DNA of 64,000 bases from Acidovorax soli (GCF_014207955.1 NZ_JACHLK010000003.1:124001-188000); one strand, 5' to 3'; shown: positions 46,145-55,569, counted from the first letter of the stretch. Numbers and translations are program-made. The notes: generated by a model not told the origin, from the letters alone.

Positions 46145-46315
46145 CGATCTCTTTCATCCGGACTGTGACCGTCGGCTCTGGCATCGCACCAGATCTGCTG
46201 ACCCCGCAGCGGCATGTGCCGCAGCGGGCGCTCGCGGGCTCCTGCGCCGCGCCGGATGGCCCAGCACTGCACAGATACCGCCGGTGGGGAATTGCACCCC
46301 GCCCTGAGAACGCTG
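46145..46315 (-). promoter_or_regulatory. FMN riboswitch (RFN element)
   Basis: Read on the minus strand, the leader shows the RFN consensus in order: TCAGGGCGGGGTGCAATTCC, CCACCGGCGGTAT, GCCCGCGAGC, GGTCAGCAGATCTGGTGCGA, GCCAGAGCCGACGGTC and CAGTCCGGATGAAAGAG. It ends about 190 bp before the ribH2 start, so FMN should shut down expression of the lumazine synthase. Confidence 0.95.
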
Positions 46316-46398
46316 CCGGACCGAAGGTTTTCAGTCCGACGAAGCCATTCTAGGGCAAACCCTGAGACCTTGCAGTCGCCCGCAAGACGCCGGCTCCG

Positions 46399-46884
46399 TC
46401 AGCGTGGCTTCTCAAAACCTGCCTCGGCCCAGGCCGTGGCGCTGGCCACGGTGAGCTTGAAGCTGGGCGACACCGGCACACGCGCGATCTCCTCACCCAG
46501 TTCGTCCTCGGCGCGCAGCGTGGCCGTGGCGCCCTCCTCGTCGGGCACGATGGCCAGCGCCACGCGCAGGCGCTGGCCCTGCGACGTGGTGATGCGGACG
46601 TTCTTGTTGAGCTGGGCATAGAGCTGCTGCTCATGGCGGCGCAGCACCTCACTGGCCGTCTTCACCAGGGTGTTGAAGGCCGAGACGTCGAGCGGCTTGG
46701 GGTTCTTCTTGTCGCGCCCCATGGTCCACGGGCCCACCAGCGCGGGCTCGGCCTCGCCATGCAGGGTCATGGACACGGCCCAGCCATCATCGTCTTCGTT
46801 CTTGATGACGCGCGCCATCCAACGCTCGTCGCTCCACAGGCGTGCTTCGTTGATGGGTTCGGGGATGTCCTGGTGGTCTGGCAT
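46399..46884 (-). CDS. Conserved hypothetical protein
   Basis: Product of 161 aa starting MPDHQDIPEPINEARLWSDE. Soluble, no signal or membrane segment. WMARVIKNEDDDGWAVSMTL is followed by a short basic segment GRDKKNPKPLDVSAF, a helical HEQQLYAQLNKN part and a C-terminal beta-rich end. Not recognised; codon use is that of the chromosome, so it is likely an ordinary lineage gene. GGGAG lies before the ATG. It sits upstream of the FMN riboswitch on the same strand. Confidence 0.75.
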   Translation of the reverse strand: MPDHQDIPEPINEARLWSDERWMARVIKNEDDDGWAVSMTLHGEAEPALVGPWTMGRDKKNPKPLDVSAFNTLVKTASEVLRRHEQQLYAQLNKNVRITTSQGQRLRVALAIVPDEEGATATLRAEDELGEEIARVPVSPSFKLTVASATAWAEAGFEKPR

Positions 46885-47007
46885 GGGGGAGGTCCCGCAA
46901 GGATTCAATGGGAGAAAGGGCGCAGAGCATACCGGCCGGCGGCAGCGGCCCATTTCCAATAACCTTCTGTTATCGATGGAGCGCTTTGGGCACTGCGGGC
47001 GGCTCGT

Positions 47008-47985
47008 TCACGGAGCAGCCTCGGTGGGCAGCGCAGCCACTGCGCGCAACACGTCGATGAAGGCCTGCGCGGCGGGCGTCGGCGGCTCGCCCAGCCGCGT
47101 GATGAGGCCATAGTCCGGCATGCGGTCCGGCAGCTCCACGGGGATGCGCGCCAGCAACCCCTTATGGATGTAGCGTTCGACCAGTGCCGCGGGCTGCAGG
47201 GACAGCATGTCGGTCGCCTGCATCATCTCCAGCGCGAACAGGAAGGACGGGGTCTCGACCACTCCCGAGGCGAGCGCCAGCCCGTTGCGCCCGAAGATGT
47301 CGTCGGACACCTTGCGCAAGGCCGTCGACGGGGGGTAGAGGATCCAGGGCCAGTGGGACAGCTCCGCCATGCCCTGCTCGCGCGCACCACGCAGCGGGTG
47401 GTGCACGCCCGCCACCACCTGCAGCGGTTCGCTGGACAGGCGCTCGTACTGGAACTGCGTTCGCTGCGCGTCGTCGGTGAAGCGGCCGATCATGAGGTCG
47501 ATCTTGCGCTCTGCGAGCCAATCGATGAGCTGGTCGCTGCTTTGCTCCAGCACCTTGAGCACCAGCAGCGGGCGCAGCCGCTGGATCTCGGCCACGGAGG
47601 CGATCAGCACATGCGCTGCAGACCCGGTGATGGCGCCGATCGTGAGGTGGCCATGGCCTCCTTGCTTGAGCGCATTGAATTCCTCGACGAACTTGCGGTG
47701 CCCTGCCAGCGAGGCAGCGGCATAGCGCAGGGTGAACAGGCCCAGCTCGTTGGGCCGCATGCCGCGCGAGAGGCGCTCGAACAGCCGCGATTCCAGGATC
47801 TCCTCGATGTCCATCAGGATCTTGGTGGCCGCGGGCTGCGTGATGTGCATCTGCTCGGCCGTCAGGCGCAGGTTGCGCGTCTGGCCCAGGATGTCCAGGA
47901 ACTGCAGGTGCCGGAAACGCAGCCGTGCGCAGGCCTGGGCCAGGGACAGGGGTTTACCCGGAAAAGGACCTGAAGTCATAAGCAT
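47008..47985 (-). CDS. LysR family regulator of the sugar-acid cluster
   Basis: Product of 325 aa (or 323 from the next ATG at 47979). Winged helix at about residues 20-80 (QFLDILGQTRNLRLTAEQMH, then ITQPAATKILMDIEEILESR) and an effector domain with HLTIGAITGSAAHVL and SSDQLIDWLAERKIDLMIGR, characteristic of the GbpR/galactose-binding-regulator LysR group. Divergent from the TRAP transporter/dehydratase genes, with ~146 bp between. Probably activates them with a sugar acid as ligand (inference). Confidence 0.9.
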   Translation of the reverse strand: MLMTSGPFPGKPLSLAQACARLRFRHLQFLDILGQTRNLRLTAEQMHITQPAATKILMDIEEILESRLFERLSRGMRPNELGLFTLRYAAASLAGHRKFVEEFNALKQGGHGHLTIGAITGSAAHVLIASVAEIQRLRPLLVLKVLEQSSDQLIDWLAERKIDLMIGRFTDDAQRTQFQYERLSSEPLQVVAGVHHPLRGAREQGMAELSHWPWILYPPSTALRKVSDDIFGRNGLALASGVVETPSFLFALEMMQATDMLSLQPAALVERYIHKGLLARIPVELPDRMPDYGLITRLGEPPTPAAQAFIDVLRAVAALPTEAAP

Positions 47986-47999
47986 CTGGAATGGATGCT
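47981..47999. promoter_or_regulatory. Possible LysR site at the lysR start
   Basis: AGCATC and GATGCT flank TGGAATG, overlapping the start codon of lysR; a candidate autoregulatory site in the divergent promoter. Confidence 0.35.
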
Positions 48000-48131
48000 A
48001 GCAAAAAAGTGAGTGGACCGGCAGCGGCCCGAAACCTACTCTCTGCCTGCGTTCACGAGGATCCACCAGAGATCCGAGGGCGCCGACGGGCCCGCCCGGC
48101 GTGTCCAGCCATTCCATATTTGGAGACAAAC

Positions 48132-49142
48132 ATGACATTCAAAGCACTGGCCCTGGCGGCCACGATCCTGGCCGCCGTGGCCACCCCGGCTGCGGCCCAG
48201 ACCAAGGAGCATGTGTTCAAGGTCGGCATTGGCCTCAACGACGACCACCCCCAGGCACTGGCCGTCAAGCACTTTGCCGAGCAGTTGGCGGCCAAGAGCG
48301 GTGGCAAGCTGGTGGCCCGGCTGTATGCCAGCGGTGCCCTGGGCAACGACGTGACCATGACCTCGGCGCTGCGCGGCGGCACGCTGGAGATGACGGTGCC
48401 CGACAGTTCCACCCTGATGTCGCTGATCAAGCCCTTCGGCGTGCTGAACCTGCCCCTGACCTTCAACAACGAGCAGGAGGCCGATGCGGTGCTCGATGGC
48501 CCCTTCGGCCAGAAGCTGCTCGCCAAGCTGCCCGAAAAAGGCCTGGTGGGCCTGGGATTCTGGGAGAACGGTTTTCGCCACGTCACCAATTCGCGCCGCC
48601 CCATCACCAAGGCCGACGATCTGGCCGGCCTGAAGCTGCGCGTGATCCAGAGCCCGCTGTTCCTGGACACCTTCAACGCCCTGGGTGCCAACGCCACGCC
48701 CATGCCCTTCACCGAGCTGTACTCAGCGATGGAGCAGGCGGCCGTGGACGGCCAGGAGAACCCGCCCGCGACCATCCTGTCGAGCAAGTTCTACGAGGTG
48801 CAAAAGCACCTGGTGCTGTCGCGCCACATGTACAGCGCCTGGGTGCTGCTGATCTCCAAGAAGGCCTGGGACGGGCTCTCGGCCCAGGAGCAGAAGATCA
48901 TGCAGGAGGCCGCGCGCGAGGCCACCCTGTTCGAGCGCAAGACCATCCGCGCCTTCGGCGACAAGGCCCTGGGCGAGCTCAGAAAGGCGGGCATGCAGGT
49001 GACCGAGCTGCCCCCGGCCGAACAGGCCCGCATGCGCGCCAAGCTGCAGCCGGTGCTGGCCAAGTACGGCAAGGAGTTCGGTGAGGAGACCACGGGCGAG
49101 CTGAACGCCGAACTGGCCAAGGTGCGCGGCACCGCCAAGTGA
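48132..49142 (+). CDS. TRAP transporter solute-binding protein (DctP family)
   Basis: Product of 336 aa with a signal peptide (LALAATILAAVATPAAA, cleavage before QTK), then the DctP fold: VKHFAEQLAAKSGGKLVARL, LRVIQSPLFLDTFNALGANA with the conserved Arg that binds the substrate carboxylate, and ELYSAMEQAAVDGQENP. GGAGAC precedes the ATG. It works with the DctQ/DctM membrane proteins encoded five genes on. The cotranscribed dehydratase points to an aldonic acid ligand. Confidence 0.94.
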   Translation: MTFKALALAATILAAVATPAAAQTKEHVFKVGIGLNDDHPQALAVKHFAEQLAAKSGGKLVARLYASGALGNDVTMTSALRGGTLEMTVPDSSTLMSLIKPFGVLNLPLTFNNEQEADAVLDGPFGQKLLAKLPEKGLVGLGFWENGFRHVTNSRRPITKADDLAGLKLRVIQSPLFLDTFNALGANATPMPFTELYSAMEQAAVDGQENPPATILSSKFYEVQKHLVLSRHMYSAWVLLISKKAWDGLSAQEQKIMQEAAREATLFERKTIRAFGDKALGELRKAGMQVTELPPAEQARMRAKLQPVLAKYGKEFGEETTGELNAELAKVRGTAK

Positions 49143-49207
49143 TCCGGCGCGGCGCGGATTCTGCTCCGCGCTGGCGCGAAGCCTCTTTTCTCCTTTCAAG
49201 CCCCACC

Positions 49208-50989
49208 ATGGACAAGACACCCCGTCGCCCGTTCCGCTCGCGCGAGTGGTTCGCTGCTCCCGAGCGCTCGGACATGACCGCGCTCTACCTCGAACGCTTC
49301 ATGAACTACGGGCTCACGCCCGAGGAACTGCGCTCGGGCCGCCCCATCATCGGCATTGCCCAGAGCGGCAGCGATCTCTCGCCCTGCAACCGCATCCATG
49401 TGGACCTGGCGCGGCGCGTGCGCGACGGCATCCGCGATGCCGGCGGCATTCCGATGGAATTCCCGGTGCACCCGATCTTCGAGAACTGCCGCCGCCCCAC
49501 GGCTGCGCTGGACCGCAACCTGGCCTACCTGGGCCTGGTCGAGATCCTGTACGGCTACCCCATCGATGCCGTGGTGCTGACCACGGGCTGCGACAAGACC
49601 ACGCCGGCCGGCGTCATGGCGGCCAGCACCGTGGACATCCCGGCCATCGTGCTCTCGGGCGGCCCCATGCTGGACGGCTGGCACGACGGCGAGCTCGTGG
49701 GCTCAGGCACCGTGATCTGGCGCAGCCGGCGCCAGCTGGCGGCCGGAGAGATCGGCGAAGAGGAATTTCTGCAGCGTGCCTGCAGCAGCGCCCCGTCGGC
49801 GGGCCACTGCAACACCATGGGCACGGCCTCCACCATGAATGCCGTGGCCGAGGCCTTGGGCCTGTCGCTGCCGGGCTGCGCCGCCATCCCCGCGCCCTAC
49901 CGCGAGCGCGGCCAGATGGCCTACGAGACCGGGCGGCGCATTGTCGAGATGGCCTTCGAGGACCTGCGGCCCTCGCGCATCCTGAGCCGCGACAGCTTTC
50001 TCAACGCGCTGTCGGTGGTCAGCGTGGCCGGTGGCTCCAGCAACGCGCAGGTGCACATCATGGCCATGGCGCGGCATGCCGGCGTGGACCTGCGGGCCGA
50101 GGACTGGACCGAGCACGCCTACGACCTGCCGCTGCTGCTCAACATGCAGCCGGCCGGCAAGTACCTGGGCGAGCGCTTCTTCCGCGCGGGCGGTGTTCCG
50201 GCCCTGATGTGGGAGCTGCAGCAGGCCGGGCGCCTGCGCGGCGGCTGCCTGAGCGTGACCGGCAAGAGCGTGGCCGAGAACCTGCAGGGCCGCGAGACCA
50301 GCGACCGCGAGGTGATCTTTCCCTTCGAGGCACCGCTGATGCACCAGGCCGGCTTCCTGGTGCTCCGGGGCAATCTGTTCGACTTCGGCATCATGAAGAC
50401 CTCGGTGATTTCCGAGGCCTTTCGCCAACGCTATTTGAGCCGGCCCGGTGCCGAAGGCATCTTCGAGGCCCGCGCCGTGGTGTTCGAGGGCGCCGACGAC
50501 TACCACGCGCGCATCAACGACCCGGCACTGGGCATCGATGAGGGCTGCATCCTGGTGATGCGCGGCGCCGGCCCCATCGGCTGGCCGGGCTCGGCCGAGG
50601 TGGTCAACATGCAGCCGCCCGACGCCCTGATCCGCCGGGGCATCACCACCCTGCCCACCCTGGGGGATGGGCGCCAGTCAGGCACGGCCGACAGCCCCTC
50701 GATCCTCAACGCCTCGCCCGAAAGCGCGGTGGGCGGAGGCCTGTGCTGGCTGCAGAGCGGCGACACCCTGCGCATCGACCTCGCGGCGGGCCGCTGCGAT
50801 GCGCTGGTGGCACCCGAAGAGATCGCACGCCGCCGCCGCGAACTGCCGCCCCCTCCGGTGCCCCGCAGCCAGTCGCCCTGGGAGGCGCTGTACCGCGAGA
50901 AGACCGGCCAGTTGGTCGATGGCGCCACGCTGGACTTTGCCCTCGACTACCGCCGCATTGCCGAGAACACACCGCGCCACAACCACTGA
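49208..50989 (+). CDS. IlvD/Edd family sugar-acid dehydratase (pentonate type)
   Basis: Iron-sulfur dehydratase of 593 aa. The three cluster cysteines are present: SDLSPCNRIH (Cys60), TTGCDKTTPAG (Cys128) and GHCNTMGTAS (Cys201), and the family's C-terminal substrate region PFEAPLMHQAGFLVLRG follows. The RSREWFAAPERSDMTALYLE opening and length match pentonate (L-arabinonate/D-xylonate) dehydratases more than IlvD (~560-615 aa with a different N-terminus). It would dehydrate an imported aldonate to a 2-keto-3-deoxy acid. Second gene of the TRAP operon. Confidence 0.9.
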   Translation: MDKTPRRPFRSREWFAAPERSDMTALYLERFMNYGLTPEELRSGRPIIGIAQSGSDLSPCNRIHVDLARRVRDGIRDAGGIPMEFPVHPIFENCRRPTAALDRNLAYLGLVEILYGYPIDAVVLTTGCDKTTPAGVMAASTVDIPAIVLSGGPMLDGWHDGELVGSGTVIWRSRRQLAAGEIGEEEFLQRACSSAPSAGHCNTMGTASTMNAVAEALGLSLPGCAAIPAPYRERGQMAYETGRRIVEMAFEDLRPSRILSRDSFLNALSVVSVAGGSSNAQVHIMAMARHAGVDLRAEDWTEHAYDLPLLLNMQPAGKYLGERFFRAGGVPALMWELQQAGRLRGGCLSVTGKSVAENLQGRETSDREVIFPFEAPLMHQAGFLVLRGNLFDFGIMKTSVISEAFRQRYLSRPGAEGIFEARAVVFEGADDYHARINDPALGIDEGCILVMRGAGPIGWPGSAEVVNMQPPDALIRRGITTLPTLGDGRQSGTADSPSILNASPESAVGGGLCWLQSGDTLRIDLAAGRCDALVAPEEIARRRRELPPPPVPRSQSPWEALYREKTGQLVDGATLDFALDYRRIAENTPRHNH

Positions 50990-51040
50990 GCAGCCACCGG
51001 GGGTGGGCGGCACCGATTTCGAACCTTCAAGGACTTTCCG

Positions 51041-52258
51041 ATGAGTGACAAGACAACAGCGGCCGCCGTGGCCGGTGCGGCATCGCACGCCCCTGCCCTG
51101 CCCCACGATGGCCTGGCAGGCACCCTGGTGGGCCGCGCCTGGGTGGACGGCAGCCCCGCCGGCCCCGCCGTGGTGGCGCTGCGCGAGCAGGGCGTCTACG
51201 ACCTGAGCCAGCGCTATCCCACCATGAGCACGCTGCTGGACATGCCAGATCCCGCCGAGGCGGCACGGACCACTCCGGGCCAGTACCTGTGCAGCGTGTC
51301 CGAGCTGCTGGCCCACAGCCAGCCCGGCCAGCGCGACACAGCCCGACCCTGGCTGCTGGCACCCTGCGACCTGCAGGTCGTCAAGGCCGCCGGCGTGACT
51401 TTCGCAGCGAGCCTGATCGAGCGGGTGATCGAAGAGCAGGCGCGTGGCGACGCCAGCCGGGCCCAGGGCCTGCGCAGCCAGGTGATCGGCCTGATCGGCG
51501 AAAGCCTGGCCGACATCCGGCCGGGCTCGGAACAGGCCATGGCCTTGAAGGCCTTGCTGCAGCAAAAGGGCCTGTGGTCGCAGTACCTCGAAGTGGGCAT
51601 TGGCCCCGATGCCGAGGTCTTCACCAAGGCCCCGGTGCTGGCCGCGGTGGGCACGGGCGAGGACATCGGCATCCGCGCCGATTCGGCCTGGAACAACCCC
51701 GAGCCCGAGGTGGTGCTGGCGGTCAACAGCCGCGGCGACATCGTGGGCGCCACCCTGGGCAATGACGTCAACCTGCGCGACATCGAGGGCCGCAGCGCGC
51801 TGCTGCTGGGCAAGGCCAAGGACAACAATGCCTCCTGCGCCATCGGCCCCTTCTTGCGCCTGTTCGATGCCGGCTTCGGCATGGACCAGGTGCGCAGCGA
51901 GACCGTGCACCTGCGCGTGGAGGGCAGGGATGGCTTCGATTTGCGCGGCATCAACACCATGGCCAGCATCAGCCGCGACCCGGCCGACCTGGTGGCCCAG
52001 ACCCTGGCCGCGCACCAGTACCCCGATGGCTTCATGCTGTTCCTGGGCACGCTGTTCGCCCCCACCGAAGACCGCGGTGAACCCGGCGGCGGCTTCACGC
52101 ACCACCTGGGCGACGTGGTCACCATCCACAGCGCCTGGCTCGGCGCCCTGCACAACACCGTGACCCACAGCGAGACGGCACCGCCCTGGCGCTTCGGGAT
52201 CCGGGCCTTCATCGCCAACCTGGCGGCGCGCGGCCTGCTGCACGCAACGCAGCTCTGA
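51041..52258 (+). CDS. Fumarylacetoacetate-hydrolase family enzyme (keto-deoxy sugar-acid dehydratase type)
   Basis: Product of 405 aa. The FAH catalytic core is visible: KAAGVTFAASLIERVIEEQA, PEPEVVLAVNSRGDIVGATL with the metal-binding Glu, GNDVNLRDIEGRSALLLGKAK, and AKDNNASCAIGPFL. Following an IlvD/Edd dehydratase, this branch often acts as 2-keto-3-deoxy-pentonate dehydratase, forming alpha-ketoglutarate semialdehyde; a hydrolase of a keto acid is also possible. No final dehydrogenase is seen in the cluster. Confidence 0.85.
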   Translation: MSDKTTAAAVAGAASHAPALPHDGLAGTLVGRAWVDGSPAGPAVVALREQGVYDLSQRYPTMSTLLDMPDPAEAARTTPGQYLCSVSELLAHSQPGQRDTARPWLLAPCDLQVVKAAGVTFAASLIERVIEEQARGDASRAQGLRSQVIGLIGESLADIRPGSEQAMALKALLQQKGLWSQYLEVGIGPDAEVFTKAPVLAAVGTGEDIGIRADSAWNNPEPEVVLAVNSRGDIVGATLGNDVNLRDIEGRSALLLGKAKDNNASCAIGPFLRLFDAGFGMDQVRSETVHLRVEGRDGFDLRGINTMASISRDPADLVAQTLAAHQYPDGFMLFLGTLFAPTEDRGEPGGGFTHHLGDVVTIHSAWLGALHNTVTHSETAPPWRFGIRAFIANLAARGLLHATQL

Positions 52259-52282
52259 CGCCCAGCCCACAAGGAGCCAAGC

Positions 52283-52867
52283 ATGCTCGACCGCTTCATC
52301 GACCGCTACGTGCGGGCCATCAACCTGCTCATCGCGCTGGCGCTTGCCGTGATGGTGGTGCTGGTCTTCGGCAACGTGGTGCTGCGCTACGTTTTCAACT
52401 CCGGCATCACGGTCAGCGAAGAGTTGTCGCGCTGGCTGTTCATCTGGATCACCTTCCTGGGCGCGGTGGCGGCCCTCAGGGAGAACGCCCACCTGGGCAC
52501 GGACATGCTGGTGTCCCGCCTGCCGGTGAAGGGCAAGAAAGTCTGCATGGTGCTCGGGCAGGTGCTGATGCTCTACCTCACCTGGCTCTTCCTGGCCGGC
52601 AGCTACAAGCAGATGCTGATCAACTGGGACGTGGAGGCACCGGTCACCGGGGCCTCGATGGCCTTTTTCTACGCCAGCGGCGTGGTGTTCTCGGTGTGCG
52701 CGGGCTTTCTGCTGGTGCTGCAGTTGCTGCGCGTGCTGAGCGGCCAGGTCCGCGAAAGCGACCTGGTGATGGTCAAGGAGTCCGAAGAGCAGGCCGAGCT
52801 GGAGGCCCTGCAGGCCGAACTGGCGCGCGAGAACGCCGCCACCCAACAACCTGGGGCAAGAACATGA
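52283..52867 (+). CDS. TRAP transporter small membrane subunit (DctQ)
   Basis: Product of 194 aa with four membrane helices (starting NLLIALALAVMVVLVFGNVV). It carries the DctQ signature VTVSEELSRWLFIWITFLGA-like block (SEELSRWLFIWITFLGAVAA) and a charged, Glu-rich C-terminal tail. AAGGAG precedes the ATG. It overlaps dctM by four bases, as usual for the pair. Confidence 0.95.
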   Translation: MLDRFIDRYVRAINLLIALALAVMVVLVFGNVVLRYVFNSGITVSEELSRWLFIWITFLGAVAALRENAHLGTDMLVSRLPVKGKKVCMVLGQVLMLYLTWLFLAGSYKQMLINWDVEAPVTGASMAFFYASGVVFSVCAGFLLVLQLLRVLSGQVRESDLVMVKESEEQAELEALQAELARENAATQQPGART

Positions 52868-54144
52868 CCGTGCTGATTTTCCTGGGCAGCCTGCTCGGCG
52901 CCATGGCCCTGGGCATTCCCATCGCCTACGCGCTGCTGGCCGCAGGCGTCGGCCTGATGTGGCACCTCGACCTGTTTGACGCCCAGATCCTGGCGCAGAA
53001 CTTCATCAACGGCGCAGACAGCTTTCCGCTGCTGGCCGTGCCCTTCTTCATGCTGGCCGGCGAGATCATGAACGTGGGCGGTCTGTCGCAGCGCATCGTG
53101 AACTTCGCGCTGGCACTGGTGGGGCATGTCAAGGGCGGCCTCGGGTACGTGGTGATCCTGGCCGCCTGCCTGCTGTCCTCGCTGTCGGGCTCGGCCGTGG
53201 CCGACGCCGCGGCCCTGACGGCGCTGCTGCTGCCCATGATGGTCAAGGCCGGGCACAGGAAGGAGGTGTCGGGCGGGCTGATCGCGGCCTCGGGCGTCAT
53301 CGGCCCCATCATTCCGCCGAGCATCGGCTTTGTGATTTTCGGCGTGGCGGCCAATGTGTCGATCAGCAAGCTGTTCATTGCAGGCATCGTTCCCGGCATC
53401 ATGATCGGCCTGGGCCTGGCGGCCACCTGGTGGTGGGTGGGGCGCAAGGAGACTCTCGCCCTGCCCGAGAAAAAGAGCGCGGCCGAACTCTGGCGCGCGG
53501 CCCGTGAATCGGTCTGGGCGCTGACACTGCCGGTGTTCATCCTGGTGGGCCTGCGCATGGGCGTGTTCACGCCGACCGAGGCTGCCGTGGTGGCGGCGGT
53601 GTACTCGCTGTTCGTGGCCAGCGTCATCTACCGCGAGCTGCCGCTGTCCGCCCTGCTGCCGATCCTCACCACCGCCGCCAAGACCACGGCCGTGGTGATG
53701 TTCCTCGTGGCGGCAGCCATGGTGTCGTCCTGGCTGATCACGGTGGCCAACCTGCCGGCGCAGATGGTGGAACTGCTCAAGCCCTTCATGGGCAACCAGA
53801 CCCTGCTCTTGATCGCGATCATGGTGCTGGTGATGCTGGTGGGCACCGCCATGGACATGACCCCCACCATCCTGATCCTGACCCCGGTGCTGATGCCCGT
53901 CATCAAGGCGGCAGGCATCGATCCGGTCTACTTCGGCGTGCTCTTCATCATCAACAACTCCATCGGCCTGGTCACCCCGCCGGTGGGCACCATCCTGAAC
54001 GTGGTGGCCGGCGTGGGGCGCATGAAGATGGACGAGGTGACGCGCGGCGTGCTGCCCTTCATGGCAGCCCAGTTCGCCGTGATGTTCATCATGGTGCTGT
54101 TTCCGCAGACGGTGCTGGCGCCGCTGCGCTGGCTCACGGGCTAG
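52864..54144 (+). CDS. TRAP transporter large membrane subunit (DctM)
   Basis: Product of 426 aa with about twelve membrane helices. SLSGSAVADAAALTALLLPM, GVIGPIIPPSIGFVIFGVAA and MTPTILILTPVLMPVIKAAG are DctM signatures; TPPVGTILNVVAGVGRM closes the pore region. Coupled to DctQ by ATGA overlap. Secondary transport, Na+-driven in known members, of the DctP-bound ligand into the cytosol. Confidence 0.96.
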   Translation: MTVLIFLGSLLGAMALGIPIAYALLAAGVGLMWHLDLFDAQILAQNFINGADSFPLLAVPFFMLAGEIMNVGGLSQRIVNFALALVGHVKGGLGYVVILAACLLSSLSGSAVADAAALTALLLPMMVKAGHRKEVSGGLIAASGVIGPIIPPSIGFVIFGVAANVSISKLFIAGIVPGIMIGLGLAATWWWVGRKETLALPEKKSAAELWRAARESVWALTLPVFILVGLRMGVFTPTEAAVVAAVYSLFVASVIYRELPLSALLPILTTAAKTTAVVMFLVAAAMVSSWLITVANLPAQMVELLKPFMGNQTLLLIAIMVLVMLVGTAMDMTPTILILTPVLMPVIKAAGIDPVYFGVLFIINNSIGLVTPPVGTILNVVAGVGRMKMDEVTRGVLPFMAAQFAVMFIMVLFPQTVLAPLRWLTG

Positions 54145-54237
54145 GACCGGGGATTGCCAGAATTTTCTGGATACGGACCGGCTTTTGGCTTGCAATCCCT
54201 TCTCCTGCCACAACCAAGCCACCCGGAGGTACGCGCC

Positions 54238-54558
54238 ATGCCCGATTTCCACCTGCCCTTGTCCGGCCCCGTGAACCAGGCCTTCCAGTACTGGACCAAG
54301 ATGACGATGGGCCAGGTGGGCCTGGTCAACATCAACATGGGCAAGTCCTCGGACCCCGCCCTCGAGCAGAAGATCATCGAGGACGTGGGCAGCTACGGCC
54401 GCCAGATCGGCCAGTTGAGCGATGCGCTCATGGCCGTGCTGCAGCACATGAAGACCGACTCCTGGGACCCCGAGTGCAAGGAGGCCGTGGAGGCCTTTCG
54501 GCAGCAGGTGAAGGAGGTGGCGAAGCTCAAGGAGCGCCACCAACGGGTCAACGGGTAG
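54238..54558 (+). CDS. Conserved hypothetical protein
   Basis: Product of 106 aa starting MPDFHLPLSGPVNQAFQYWT, all-helical by pattern (KIIEDVGSYGRQIGQLSDAL), soluble. GGAGG precedes the ATG at 8 bases, which fixes the start. Not recognised by name; codon use is chromosomal. Its last 11 bases overlap the end of the convergent methyltransferase gene. Not clearly part of the TRAP operon (93 bp after dctM). Confidence 0.75.
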   Translation: MPDFHLPLSGPVNQAFQYWTKMTMGQVGLVNINMGKSSDPALEQKIIEDVGSYGRQIGQLSDALMAVLQHMKTDSWDPECKEAVEAFRQQVKEVAKLKERHQRVNG

Positions 54559-55510
54559 TGGACTGCGCCGGCTCCAGCGGGGGCAGCCGGTAGGCCAACA
54601 CCTTGAGCGAGCGCTCTTCGGATACATCGCCAAACACCGCCGGATTGGCCACACGCTCCACGAATTCCAGCTCCGGCGCGATCTCGCGCATCTGGTCCTT
54701 GAGGAAGGCCGTGTCCAGCTCGGGCGCGTTCAGGCACAGCAGGGCATGGCCGCCCGGGATCAGCAGGTCGGGCAGGCGGCGCATCAGGCGCGCGTAGTCC
54801 TTGGTGGCAACAAAGCTGCCGCGCTGGAAGCTCGGCGGGTCCACGATCACCAGACCATAGGGCCCGCCGCGCGTGATCTTGCCCCAGGTAGAGAAGATAT
54901 CGTGCGCGAGAAAGCTCGCGCCCGTGGTGAGGCCGTTGAGCTGGTGGTTCTGCTGGCCGATGGCGATGGCACCCTGGGCCATGTCCACATTGACCACCTG
55001 TTTGGCGCCCGCCTGCAGGGCCACCACCGAGAAGGCGCAGGTGTAGGCGAACAGGTTGAGCACCTTGAGGCCATAGCGGTCGGAGCTGCGCGCAGCGGCG
55101 TAGTCACGCACCCAGCGGCGGCCTTCGGCCATGTCGAGAAACAGCCCGTGGTTCTGGCCGCGCGACACATGCACGCGAAAGCGCGCGCCCTGCTCGCTCA
55201 CCACATGCGGGTCGGGCACGCTGCCGGCCATCAGCCGGGTCTCGCTGCGGCCCTCGTGCCGGGTCTGGAAGACCCAGTGGAGCGGCTCGCCCGGGTGCAG
55301 TTGCTCCCAGCGCGCAGCCAAGGCGGCGCCGACCGTGGCCAGGTCGTCTTCGGCCACAGGCTGGAAGCTGGTGAGCACCCACACGGGCGGGAACACGTCG
55401 AGCACCCAGTGCTCGCAGCCCGGGTAGAGGCCGCCGCGGCCATGGAAGATGCGCTGGGCATCGGTGGGCAGGGGGGCCATCGTGGCGATGGCGTTCAACA
55501 GGGCGTGCAT
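54548..55510 (-). CDS. Class I SAM-dependent methyltransferase (RlmI-like)
   Basis: Product of ~320 aa similar to the catalytic domain of RlmI-type 23S rRNA cytosine methyltransferases. LKVLNLFAYTCAFSVVALQA is motif I (SAM binding), VNVDMAQGAIAIGQQNHQLN motif II, and YGLVIVDPPSFQRGSF the catalytic PP motif. The PUA domain of full-length RlmI (~400 aa) is missing, and the RNA target is unproven. Start MHALLNAIA chosen; codons further upstream run into the transposon end, which begins about 60 bp before this start. It is the last chromosomal gene before the Tn7-like element, which sits at its promoter side. Confidence 0.88.
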   Translation of the reverse strand: MHALLNAIATMAPLPTDAQRIFHGRGGLYPGCEHWVLDVFPPVWVLTSFQPVAEDDLATVGAALAARWEQLHPGEPLHWVFQTRHEGRSETRLMAGSVPDPHVVSEQGARFRVHVSRGQNHGLFLDMAEGRRWVRDYAAARSSDRYGLKVLNLFAYTCAFSVVALQAGAKQVVNVDMAQGAIAIGQQNHQLNGLTTGASFLAHDIFSTWGKITRGGPYGLVIVDPPSFQRGSFVATKDYARLMRRLPDLLIPGGHALLCLNAPELDTAFLKDQMREIAPELEFVERVANPAVFGDVSEERSLKVLAYRLPPLEPAQSTTR

Positions 55511-55569
55511 CGAAAGGAAGGGGAAAACGGGAGCAGGGAGTGTATGCACTGCGCCCTCCGCCCTTCCCC

